From JABFRZ01 sp031413955 (GTDB lineage Bacteria; Planctomycetota; UBA1135; GCA-002686595), in contig JANOGB010000624.1 of the NCBI GenBank assembly GCA_031413955.1, positions 1 to 6,097 on the forward strand: a DNA stretch of 6,097 bases, read 5' to 3'. Positions 1 through 5,830 of the stretch are shown here, in pieces. Position 1 is the stretch's first letter, and the number at the start of each line of letters is the position of its first letter. Under the pieces are notes generated by a model that was not told the origin of the DNA, ran no database searches, and was given only the letters and a program-made list of their open reading frames with translations. Both the position numbers and the translations under genes were made by a program.

Positions 1-47
1 TGAAGAATTGCTCCGACTCCGTACTCCGCATCACCGCCGGCGGAGCC

Positions 48-782
48 GTGGACCGCATCGGGTTCGTCGGCACGAGCGGCGTGTCGAAGCGCTGGAGCGA
101 CCTCGGCCTCGATCCGCTCGCGGACAAGCTGCGCTGGAAAAGCCTCTTCCCCACGCCCTTCCCCGATTTCCGACACCTGGACCGGCTCAGCAAGGTGCTG
201 TGCATCGCCGCCGAGAGCGCGGGCCTCGCGGCGCGCGTCCCTCCGCCCGACGACGACACCGCGCTCCTCTTCGTGAGCTCCCACGGCTGTCTCGACTCCG
301 ATTGGCGCTTCGAGCAGAGCCTCGGCTCGGCCGACGGCACCGCGGCCGGCCTCTTTCCCTACACTCTCTCGAGCACGTGCCTCGGCGCGGTGGCGATCCG
401 CTACGGCCTGCGCGGGCCGACGCTCTCGCTCTCGACGCCGCCCGGCGAGGCGGGGCGCGCGATCCGCGAAGCCGCCGAGCTCGTCGCGCGCGGCGAGGCC
501 TCCCGCTGCGTCCTGTTCCTCGGCGACTGGCTCGCCGCGGACGCGAGCCGCGCGCTCGAGATCGAATCCCGCGCGGAGCTCGTTGCGCTCGTGCTCGAAC
601 CCGGGGATCCTGGTGCGAGCTCGTGGCCGGCGGTAGCCGAGCTCTTTCATGTCCCGGATCCCGTTCCCTTCCTGATCGACCACTTGCGCGCCTGCTTCCC
701 CGGGAGCGCCGGGCTCCAGCCCGGCCCTTCTTCTCAGAGCCAGGCTGGAGCCTGGCGTTCCCGGGGAGGAGCGAACCCATGA
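48..782 (+). CDS. Cysteine-less beta-ketoacyl synthase N-terminal-like protein (chain-length-factor-like)
   Basis: About 244 residues, only the N-terminal half of a thiolase-fold ketosynthase. The first strand reads RIGFVG (residues 3-8). Residues 120-132 (GLRGP, then a strand ending STPP) align with the segment before the nucleophile in the complete ketosynthase downstream, and VLFLGDW (155-161) matches its VVAGGVD strand. On that alignment the catalytic Cys is Pro132, so I infer no condensing activity; a chain-length-factor or partner role with the 1071-2252 enzyme is likely, as for short ketosynthase-like proteins of aryl polyene clusters. The start is uncertain: GTG at 48 has GGAG only 2 nt away, and the frame stays open to the window edge, so the true start may lie at or before position 1. 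The domain seems to end near Phe217; residues 218 to about 239 come from an inserted palindromic repeat and look non-native. The TGA overlaps the ACP ATG by 4 nt. Confidence 0.8.
   Translation: MDRIGFVGTSGVSKRWSDLGLDPLADKLRWKSLFPTPFPDFRHLDRLSKVLCIAAESAGLAARVPPPDDDTALLFVSSHGCLDSDWRFEQSLGSADGTAAGLFPYTLSSTCLGAVAIRYGLRGPTLSLSTPPGEAGRAIREAAELVARGEASRCVLFLGDWLAADASRALEIESRAELVALVLEPGDPGASSWPAVAELFHVPDPVPFLIDHLRACFPGSAGLQPGPSSQSQAGAWRSRGGANP
698..766. repeat. REP-like palindrome pair in inverted orientation (BIME-like)
   Basis: Two 28-nt arms, 698-725 and 739-766, are reverse complements at 25 of 28 positions around a 13-nt spacer (726-738). Each arm contains its own hairpin: the left core is GCCGGGCTCCAGCCCGGC and the right core is GCCAGGCTGGAGCCTGGC, both with 8-bp stems and a 2-nt centre. 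Two of the three differences are at core positions 4 and 15, which pair with each other, so the hairpin is kept by a compensatory change. A third copy lies at 5831-5858. The pair sits inside the 3' end of the ketosynthase-like gene and encodes its tail. This layout is like REP/BIME elements moved by RAYT transposases; no transposase is visible here. Repeat structure is certain, and the mobile-family assignment is inference. Confidence 0.85.
767..771 (+). promoter_or_regulatory. ACP ribosome-binding site abutting a hairpin
   Basis: AGGAG lies 7 nt before the ATG at 779, an ideal Shine-Dalgarno spacing. It begins at the first base after the right arm of the inverted repeat. The repeat stem can extend outward by C695-G769, U696-G768 and U697-A767, so in mRNA the AGG of this site could be paired. 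The site therefore decides the ACP start and may be structurally controlled. Confidence 0.65.
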
Positions 783-1054
783 ACCAGAACCAAGCCAGCA
801 CGGACTTGCTCGTCGACGAGTTGAAGCGCCACATCGTGACGGATCTGGAGCTGGAGGACGTCGACCCCGAGCAGATCGGCGCCGACGACGCGCTGTTCGG
901 CGAGGGCATCGGCCTGGATTCGATCGACGCGGTCGAGCTGGTCGTGATGCTGGAGCGCCACTACGGGATCCGCCTGACCGACATGGCGACCGCCAAGGCG
1001 GCTTTCTCCAGCGTGCGCTCGCTGGCGGACTTCGTGCAGAGCCACCGCGCCTGA
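779..1054 (+). CDS. Acyl carrier protein
   Basis: A 91-residue acidic helical protein of the PP-binding family. The phosphopantetheine site is GLDSIDAVEL, with Ser48 as the expected attachment residue. Helix I (about 9-21), the acidic loop before the DSI motif, helix II (48-61) and a final helix SLADFVQSH (81-89) follow the normal ACP plan, and the length fits a discrete carrier. It should hold growing acyl chains as 4'-phosphopantetheine thioesters for the ketosynthase just downstream. The ATG at 779 is chosen because it overlaps the preceding TGA (ATGA) and has AGGAG 7 nt upstream; the frame is open far upstream, but that reading is arginine-rich and unlike protein. It may be a dedicated ACP of this pathway rather than the housekeeping AcpP, because of its neighbours. 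Its translation may be affected by the repeat hairpin at 698-766. Confidence 0.93.
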   Translation: MNQNQASTDLLVDELKRHIVTDLELEDVDPEQIGADDALFGEGIGLDSIDAVELVVMLERHYGIRLTDMATAKAAFSSVRSLADFVQSHRA

Positions 1055-1070
1055 TCGAGATGGCACGCGG

Positions 1071-2252
1071 ATGACCGAGGTCGCGATCACAGGCCTCGGG
1101 ATCCTGTCCGCCGCCGGCGTGGGGATCGACGAGACCGCGCGCGCGCTGCGCAGCGGACGCTCCGGGCTGGTGAGGCTCGAACGCTTTGTCTCGCCGCGCC
1201 ATGGAAACTGTCGCGTCGGCGAGGTGCGCGGCGGCGGGATGGGAGACACGGAGGGCATGCCGCGCACGGTCGCGCTCGCCCGCGTCGCCCTGAGCGAAGC
1301 GCTCGACGCGGCGCGTTTGCCCCATGCTCGCGAACGCATCGGTCTGGTCCTCGGGATCTGCGTCGGCGGCATGCCGGAAACGGAGCGCGCGGTCGCGGCG
1401 CGCCTGGCGGGCGAGGCCTTCGACGAACGCGTCTGGCTGCGCCACGCCTGCGCGAACACGACCCATGCCCTGGCGGACGAGTTCGCGCTCGGCGGCGTGC
1501 GCACCACGATCTCCAACGCGTGCTCCTCCGGCGCGCAAGCGCTCGCCACCGCGAGCGAGCTGCTCGAGACTGGCGCCGTCGACGCCGTGGTCGCGGGCGG
1601 GGTCGACGCGCTGTGCCGGCTCACGCTCAATGGCTTCGCCTCCCTGCTGGCGATGGACGCGCAGGGTTGCCGGCCCTTCGACCGGAACCGCGCGGGGATG
1701 AGCCTCGGCGAGGGCGCGGCCTTTTGCGTCCTGGAGCGCGTCGCCGATGCACGCGCGCGCGGCGCGGACGCGCCGGTGCTCCTCGCCGGCTTTGCCAACA
1801 CCTGCGACGCGTACCACGCGACGGCGCCCGAGCCGGAAGGCCGCGGCGCCGAGGCCGCCATGCGCGGCGCGCTCGCACACGCGGGCCTCGAGCCCGGTGC
1901 GGTCGACTACGTCAACGCGCACGGGACGGGCACGAAGGAGAACGACTCGGCCGAGGGCCGCGCGCTCGCGCGCCTGTTCGGCGCTCGCGTTCCGCCGGTG
2001 TCGTCCGTCAAGGGCGTCTTCGGGCACACGCTCGGCGCCGCCGGAGCGATCGAGGCGGTGTGCTGCGCGCTCGCCATGACGCGCGGTTTCCTGCCCGGAA
2101 CGGTGGGCCTGGAGGAGCCGGATCCTGGTTGCGCGATCGAGCCGCTGCGCGCATCCGTCGCCGCCCGGCCGCGGGTCGTGCTCAGCAACTCCTTCGGCTT
2201 CGGTGGCAACAACACCGTGCTCGTCTTCCGGCTGGCGGAGGAGCGCGCGTGA
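1071..2252 (+). CDS. Beta-ketoacyl-ACP synthase, FabF (KAS II)-type, catalytically complete
   Basis: This 393-residue enzyme is close to the usual KAS II length of about 410. It should catalyse decarboxylative Claisen condensation of malonyl-ACP with an acyl-ACP. The triad is present: Cys151 in NACSSGAQA, His284 in VNAHGTGT and His319 in KGVFGHTLGAAG, with Lys314 in SSVKG. The N-terminus VAITGLGILSAAG and the C-terminal glycine-rich SNSFGFGGNN (372-381) are classic for the family. It begins 16 nt after the ACP stop with only a weak CGAGA upstream, suggesting translational coupling, and it overlaps the next gene by 4 nt (GTGA). It is the only complete ketosynthase in the window, lying between two cysteine-less relatives, so it is probably the elongating subunit of a type II system. 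Specialised polyene or lipid synthesis is more likely than primary fatty acid synthesis, because no fabD, fabG or fabH lies nearby. The substrate is unknown. Confidence 0.93.
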   Translation: MTEVAITGLGILSAAGVGIDETARALRSGRSGLVRLERFVSPRHGNCRVGEVRGGGMGDTEGMPRTVALARVALSEALDAARLPHARERIGLVLGICVGGMPETERAVAARLAGEAFDERVWLRHACANTTHALADEFALGGVRTTISNACSSGAQALATASELLETGAVDAVVAGGVDALCRLTLNGFASLLAMDAQGCRPFDRNRAGMSLGEGAAFCVLERVADARARGADAPVLLAGFANTCDAYHATAPEPEGRGAEAAMRGALAHAGLEPGAVDYVNAHGTGTKENDSAEGRALARLFGARVPPVSSVKGVFGHTLGAAGAIEAVCCALAMTRGFLPGTVGLEEPDPGCAIEPLRASVAARPRVVLSNSFGFGGNNTVLVFRLAEERA

Positions 2253-3142
2253 AGCTGGAGCTCGCGCTCTTCGGTTACGCCGCCGCGGGCGACGGCAGTC
2301 AGGCTTTGCCCGAGCGGCGCCGCGTCGCGCTGCAGGCTGCCGGCTCGGCGCGCGGCGGCGGACGCCTTCCGCGCCTCGCGCTCGAGCTCGCCCGGCTCGC
2401 GCTCGGCCCACGCCCCACGCCCGAATCGATGGGCGTGTTCTTCGGCACGGCGCTCGGGTGCCTGACCGAGACCGAGAGCTTCGTTGCCAACATGATCCGC
2501 TCGCAGGAGGCGACGCCCAAGCCGCGCGCGTTCACGTCCTCGGTGCACAACTCGATCGCCTCGTTCGTGGCGCTCGACCTCGCGGCCCGCGGCGAGTGCA
2601 ACACCTTCGTGCACGGCGAGATTTCGTTCGCGCACGCGCTCTTCTCGGCGGCGCTGTGCGCGCGGCGCAGCGCCGGGCCGCTCGTCGTGGGCGCCGTCGA
2701 CGAGGCGCCGCAGCTCACCTTCCTGGAGCTGGCTCGCGCTGCCGGTTGCGAGGCAGCCGGCGAGGGGGGAGCGGTGCTCGTCGCCGGCGGCCGCGAGGCG
2801 TTTCCGGAGCCCGCCGTGGCCTGGGTCGAGAGCCTCGCGCTCGCTCGGCCCGCGGATCCCCTGGCCTGGGCGCGCGAGGAGCTGCGCGCCACTCCGCCGG
2901 ACGCCTTGCTCCATTGTTCTCTGGCGGCGGGAACGGAGAAGCGCTCCGCGGAGCCGGCGCTGGTCACGATCCATGCGCAGCACCCCTCCAGCCTGGCGAC
3001 CACGACCGCGCTCGCGCTCGGACTGCTCGCCGGCGAGGTGGAGCCCGACATCTTCGAACTCGCGCGCCGTCCCACGAGCTTGGCCGTGCTCGGGACCTCC
3101 GTCGACGGAGACGCTGCGCTACTCACGCTGCGGAGGCGCTGA
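2249..3142 (+). CDS. Cysteine-less beta-ketoacyl synthase-like protein (ketoacyl-synt_2 type)
   Basis: About 297 residues from a GTG that overlaps the preceding TGA; GGAGGAG at 2237-2243 sits 5 nt upstream, supporting this start. The segment FTSSVHNSIASFVALD (95-110), followed by the strand around HGEISFAHAL (122-131) and VVGAVDE (146-152), is characteristic of the short ketosynthase-like family in polyene clusters. Aligned with the complete enzyme upstream, the nucleophilic Cys falls at Gly123/Glu124, so condensing activity is not expected. His245 in QHPSSLATTTALALGLL lines up with the last triad His (GHTLGAAG), so a reduced C-terminal half remains, unlike the protein at 48-782. By analogy with type II PKS chain length factors it may pair with the active ketosynthase and set chain length or release malonyl carboxylate. 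That role is inference; the lack of the Cys is seen directly. Confidence 0.82.
   Translation: MKLELALFGYAAAGDGSQALPERRRVALQAAGSARGGGRLPRLALELARLALGPRPTPESMGVFFGTALGCLTETESFVANMIRSQEATPKPRAFTSSVHNSIASFVALDLAARGECNTFVHGEISFAHALFSAALCARRSAGPLVVGAVDEAPQLTFLELARAAGCEAAGEGGAVLVAGGREAFPEPAVAWVESLALARPADPLAWAREELRATPPDALLHCSLAAGTEKRSAEPALVTIHAQHPSSLATTTALALGLLAGEVEPDIFELARRPTSLAVLGTSVDGDAALLTLRRR
3132..3136 (+). promoter_or_regulatory. Ribosome-binding site supporting a TTG start
   Basis: GGAGG ends 10 nt before the TTG at 3147 and lies within the last codons of the ketosynthase-like gene. It favours the TTG start, which includes the first hydrophobic segment, over the in-frame ATG at 3204, which would cut that segment off. 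Confidence 0.55.
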
Positions 3143-3146
3143 CGCC

Positions 3147-3917
3147 TTGTCGCTCCACCGCGTCACGCTCCCACTCAGCATCGGCGCCGCGTTCGCGATC
3201 TTCATGCTGCCGTCCGACTGGCGCGTCTTCGCCTGGACGAGCCTCGTCCTGCTGGTCTTCGCGCTCGTCACCTGGGGTGTGGTCTCGATCCGCTCGCCCT
3301 ACTTCGGACGCGCGCTCCTCGCGAGCTCGGCTCGCGACGCCGTCGCGCTCACCTTCGACGACGGGCCCGACCCGGCCAGCACGCCAGCCCTGCTCGATCT
3401 GCTGCAGAGCCGCGGCGCACGCGCGACGTTCTTCGTCGTCGGCGAACGCGTGCTCGCCCATCCCGAGCTCGTCCGCCGCTGTCACGCAGAAGGCCACGAG
3501 CTCGGCAACCACTCCCACACCCATTCCCCCTGGCTCAACTTCCGCTTGCGGCGCGGAATGCAGCGCGAGATCGCGGCCTGCCAGGAGGCGCTCGAAGCCA
3601 CGACCGGCCGCCGCCCGCGTTCCTATCGCCCGCCCGTCGGCCTGCGCAATCCCGCCGTCCATCCGGCGTGCGCGGCTCTCGGCTTGCGCGTGATCGGCTG
3701 GCAGGTGCGCAGCTTCGACAAGTCGGGCCGCGCTCGCGACGCGGTCGTCTCGCGTGTGCTGCACCAGCTCCGCCCCGGAGGGATCGTCCTGCTCCACGAT
3801 GGAGGGCAGCCCCGCGAGCGCCTGCTGGCCATCACCAGCGGAATCCTCCAGGACATCGAAGCCCGCGGACTGCGCACGGTCACGGTGGACGAACTGCTGG
3901 GTTCACCCCGCGCCTGA
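3147..3917 (+). CDS. Membrane-anchored polysaccharide deacetylase (NodB domain, CE4)
   Basis: A 256-residue protein with two hydrophobic segments at the N-terminus (about 6-20 and 28-47) and then a NodB domain (about 65-250). All main CE4 motifs are visible: TFDDGP (69-74) with the catalytic base and metal Asp, HSHTH (122-126) giving the two metal His, RPPVG (161-165), GWQVRSFD (184-191) and IVLLHD (213-218) with the catalytic His217. The family removes N- or O-acetyl groups from glycans such as chitooligosaccharides, peptidoglycan or exopolysaccharide using a divalent metal. The anchor would hold it at the inner membrane, probably facing the periplasm. The TTG start is 4 nt after the previous stop, so it is probably cotranscribed with the ketosynthase genes. 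That setting suggests it deacylates a sugar, lipid or conjugate of that pathway, which is inference. The start codon is the least certain part. Confidence 0.9.
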   Translation: MSLHRVTLPLSIGAAFAIFMLPSDWRVFAWTSLVLLVFALVTWGVVSIRSPYFGRALLASSARDAVALTFDDGPDPASTPALLDLLQSRGARATFFVVGERVLAHPELVRRCHAEGHELGNHSHTHSPWLNFRLRRGMQREIAACQEALEATTGRRPRSYRPPVGLRNPAVHPACAALGLRVIGWQVRSFDKSGRARDAVVSRVLHQLRPGGIVLLHDGGQPRERLLAITSGILQDIEARGLRTVTVDELLGSPRA

Positions 3918-3942
3918 GCGCCGGCGGTCCCGCTCGCTTCGA

Positions 3943-4482
3943 TCAGGAACCGAAGACCCAGCCGATGCTGAAACCCCACTGCGGTCCGTAGTAGCCGTCG
4001 GGGGGCAACGCGCGCTGATAGGTGGTGCTCCAGCTCCAGCGGCCGCCCTGGAAGCGCGTGCGCAACGTCAACGCGGTCAGGTCGAAGCCCGCGAGCGTCT
4101 CCGCGCCGGCCGCGGGAAACGCGAGGTCGAAGGTTGCCGAGCCGCCCGGCTCCACGGCCGTGGACAAGTCTTCGGTCGCCGCGAACCCGAACGAGGACAG
4201 GCCGGCGTCGAGGAGCTCGAAGTCGGCCGGCACGAGAGTGAACGCCGTGGGCCCGGGGTTTTCGAGCCGCACGCGGAAGCGGAGCTCGTAGAGACCATCC
4301 ACCTTTCCGATGCCGCGCCAGGCGACGACGATGCGCGCCTGGACGTCGTCGGCCTCGCCGCGCAGCTCGGTGTCCTGGATCGCCGGAGCGAAGCGCACGT
4401 CGGAGTACGAAGCACACGCCGCGCAGGTGATCCCGAGGAGCATTGCGGCCGCTGCACGCAGGCACGGTGTTCGTGTTGCCAT
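3943..4482 (-). CDS. Exported small protein, possible lipoprotein, LEA14-like beta-sandwich
   Basis: A 179-residue product with a clear N-terminal signal: Arg4/Arg9, hydrophobic core AAAAMLLGITC, then CAAC with Cys20 and Cys23. Cys23 preceded by Ala-Ala could be a lipidation site, but the -3 residue is Cys rather than Leu, so the lipobox is atypical and ordinary signal peptidase cleavage is possible. The mature part alternates short hydrophobic strands, such as YELRFRVRLENPGPTAFTL (65-83) and a later EPGGSATFDLAF (111-122), as in LEA14/WHy-type Ig-like domains that follow the order 'strand, NPG, strand, then a Pro-Gly loop'. The end is aromatic and glycine-rich (GYYGPQWGFSIGWVFGS). AGGG (complement at 4488-4491) sits 5 nt before the ATG. 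It is convergent with the deacetylase, with 25 nt between them, and divergent from the glycosyltransferase. The specific function is not recognised. Confidence 0.75.
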   Translation of the reverse strand: MATRTPCLRAAAAMLLGITCAACASYSDVRFAPAIQDTELRGEADDVQARIVVAWRGIGKVDGLYELRFRVRLENPGPTAFTLVPADFELLDAGLSSFGFAATEDLSTAVEPGGSATFDLAFPAAGAETLAGFDLTALTLRTRFQGGRWSWSTTYQRALPPDGYYGPQWGFSIGWVFGS

Positions 4483-4509
4483 CGCTGCCCTACTTTCGGC
4501 CCGGGTCCG

Positions 4510-4539
4510 CGCTCCAGTTCACCATGGAGCGAAAAAAAA
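4510..4539. promoter_or_regulatory. Inverted repeat with A8 tract in a divergent intergenic region
   Basis: CGCTCCA (4510-4516) and TGGAGCG (4525-4531) form a perfect 7-bp inverted repeat with an 8-nt loop, directly followed by eight A residues (4532-4539). A-runs are rare in this GC-rich window. The region lies between the divergent starts at 4482 and 4598, so an operator or promoter-associated element is plausible. It is not a normal terminator in either direction, because the T-run would precede the stem on the minus strand. No good -35/-10 pair was found. Confidence 0.3.
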
Positions 4540-4584
4540 GAAAGCCAGCGTCCACGGGGGAGGAGGCCAACCTTGCCGGGTCGC

Positions 4585-4590
4585 TAGGAT
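4585..4590 (+). promoter_or_regulatory. Start-deciding signal of the glycosyltransferase (Shine-Dalgarno or -10-like)
   Basis: TAGGAT ends 7 nt before the GTG at 4598. AGGA within it works as a Shine-Dalgarno core at 8-nt spacing, which supports this GTG over the open but non-conserved upstream reading. The same hexamer resembles a -10 box placed so that transcription could begin at the GTG itself, giving a leaderless mRNA. No matching -35 element is seen, so the ribosome-binding-site reading is preferred. Confidence 0.4.
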
Positions 4591-4597
4591 TCCGGGT

Positions 4598-5779
4598 GTG
4601 AGTGCGGACCCGGTCATCCGAGCGTGCATCCTCATCCCCACGTACGACAACGGGGGGACGCTGCGGGACGTGGTGGGGCGGGCGCGGGAGACCGGGCTCG
4701 AAGTGCTGGTCGTCGACGACGGCTCGCGCGACCGGACAAGCGAGATCCTCGCGGCGATCCCGGGCATCGTCGTCCATCGCCATGCGCGAAACCTCGGCAA
4801 GGGCGCGGCGCTGAAGACCGGCTTTCGGCTGGCGGAGGAGCTCGGCCACACGCACGCGATCGCGCTCGATTCCGACGGGCAGCATTACCCGGAAGACGTG
4901 CCCGTGCTCCTGGATGCCGTGCGCGCGCGGCCCGATGCGTTGATCGTCGGCGCGCGGGACCTGGCGGCGGCCGGAGCGGGGCGCGGCAGCCGCTTCGGGC
5001 AGCGTTTCTCGAACTTCTGGACGTACGTCGAGACGGGGCAGCGCCTGGCCGACACGCAGTCGGGCTTTCGCGCCTATCCGCTGCGAGCCGTGCGCGCGCT
5101 GGCGCTGAAGAACGACGGCTTCGGGTTCGAGGTCGAGGTCCTGGTGAAGGCCGCGTGGACCGGGGTGCCGCTCGCGTCGGTGCCGATTCGCGTTCTCTAT
5201 CCGCCGGCGGGCGAGCGCGTGTCCCACTTCCGGCCGATCGCGGACTTCGCGCGTATCGCGCGGCTCAACACGCACCTCGTTTTCTTGCGGGTCGCGCTGC
5301 CGACGCCGTTTCTGGCGCTGATCAGCCGGCGCTCGTTCCAGCAGCTCGCGCTGCGCGAGCGCTTGCGCAGCGGGGCGAAGAACCTGCTGCTCGAGGGGCA
5401 CGGTTCGTCGCTACAGGTGGCGAGCTCGGTGGCGCTCGGGCTGTTCATGGGCATCGCGCCGTTCTGGGGGTTCCAGATCGCGCTGACGCTGGCGGTCGCG
5501 CACGTGCTGGGGGCTTCGAAGGCGATTGCGGTCGTGGCGGCGAACATCTCGTTTCCGGCGTTGATTCCGGCGATCTTGTATGCCTCGCTGGTCATCGGGC
5601 GGCGGTTGCTCGGGGACGGGTCGGAGGCGGTGATGGGGCTCCAGCTCGAGCGTGAGGATTTCTGGTGCTGGGTGGTCGGGAGTTTTGCGCTCGCGAGCGC
5701 GCTCGCGGTGGTGGGGTTCGTGGTGACGCTCGTTTGCTTGACGGCGGCACGGGGAGTGGGGCGGGGGAGCGTGGGGTAG
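4598..5779 (+). CDS. Family 2 glycosyltransferase fused to a DUF2062 membrane domain
   Basis: A 393-residue two-domain protein. The GT2 domain (about 8-230) starts with CILIPTYDNGGTL, carries VVDDGS (38-43), NLGKGAALKTG (65-75), the metal-binding ALDSDGQH (89-96) and DTQSGFRAY (152-160), then a GFGFEVE segment (174-180). These are typical of dolichyl-phosphate-mannose/polyprenyl-phosphate sugar synthases, which transfer a sugar from a nucleotide donor to an isoprenoid phosphate on the cytoplasmic face. Residues about 270-382 form hydrophobic stretches (about 273-300, 307-336 and 355-382) with GLFMGIAPFWGFQ and AANISFPALIPAILYAS, the DUF2062 signature. GT2-DUF2062 fusions are known; the DUF2062 role is not established and is probably anchoring or lipid handling. 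The GTG start gives the family's short N-terminus. The last residues (ARGVGRGSVG) are coded by a G-run cluster. It may make a lipid-linked sugar used by the envelope or polyene system, but no sequence link proves this. Confidence 0.9.
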   Translation: MSADPVIRACILIPTYDNGGTLRDVVGRARETGLEVLVVDDGSRDRTSEILAAIPGIVVHRHARNLGKGAALKTGFRLAEELGHTHAIALDSDGQHYPEDVPVLLDAVRARPDALIVGARDLAAAGAGRGSRFGQRFSNFWTYVETGQRLADTQSGFRAYPLRAVRALALKNDGFGFEVEVLVKAAWTGVPLASVPIRVLYPPAGERVSHFRPIADFARIARLNTHLVFLRVALPTPFLALISRRSFQQLALRERLRSGAKNLLLEGHGSSLQVASSVALGLFMGIAPFWGFQIALTLAVAHVLGASKAIAVVAANISFPALIPAILYASLVIGRRLLGDGSEAVMGLQLEREDFWCWVVGSFALASALAVVGFVVTLVCLTAARGVGRGSVG

Positions 5780-5796
5780 GGGATGGGAAGAAGGGG
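5751..5796 (+). other. G-quadruplex-capable G-run cluster over the glycosyltransferase stop codon
   Basis: Seven runs of three to five G occur at 5751-5754, 5758-5761, 5763-5767, 5773-5776, 5779-5782, 5785-5787 and 5793-5796, separated by 1-5 nt. This exceeds the usual four-run G-quadruplex pattern, and the cluster is on the coding strand, so the mRNA could fold too. The TAG stop (5777-5779) lies within it. Confidence 0.6.
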
Positions 5797-5826
5797 AAAG
5801 AAGGAAGAAGAAGAGAAGAGAAGAAA
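5785..5826 (+). other. 42-nt homopurine tract
   Basis: Every base from 5785 to 5826 is A or G, mostly GAA and AAG steps, in the noncoding gap after the glycosyltransferase. Such tracts can form triplex (H-DNA) structures and may slow polymerase. It is not an exact tandem repeat. No gene is seen in 5780-5883. Confidence 0.7.
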
Positions 5827-5830
5827 CGGA

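Noticed and set aside
8..778. In-frame upstream extension of the ACP
   Set aside because: The translation is strongly arginine-rich and overlaps the ketosynthase-like gene in another frame; the ATG at 779 has a good ribosome-binding site and gives a normal ACP length.
734..1861. Long open frame on the minus strand opposite the ACP and ketosynthase genes
   Set aside because: It is antisense to two well-supported genes and is rich in Arg, Ser, Ala and Pro without motifs, as expected of shadow frames in GC-rich DNA.
2973..3146. Upstream extension of the deacetylase
   Set aside because: It lies within the preceding gene in another frame, lacks family similarity, and the TTG at 3147 has a GGAGG upstream.
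3899..3955. Possible terminator between the convergent deacetylase and exported-protein genes
   Set aside because: Only 5-bp stems are found (for example 3937-3941 with 3951-3955), with no T-run on either strand, so I do not call a terminator.
4510..4539. Rho-independent terminator
   Set aside because: The stem is followed by A on the plus strand, and on the minus strand the T-run comes before the stem, so the geometry is wrong for both directions.
4310..4597. Upstream extension of the glycosyltransferase
   Set aside because: It overlaps the minus-strand exported protein and has no GT2 features; the domain begins right after the GTG at 4598.
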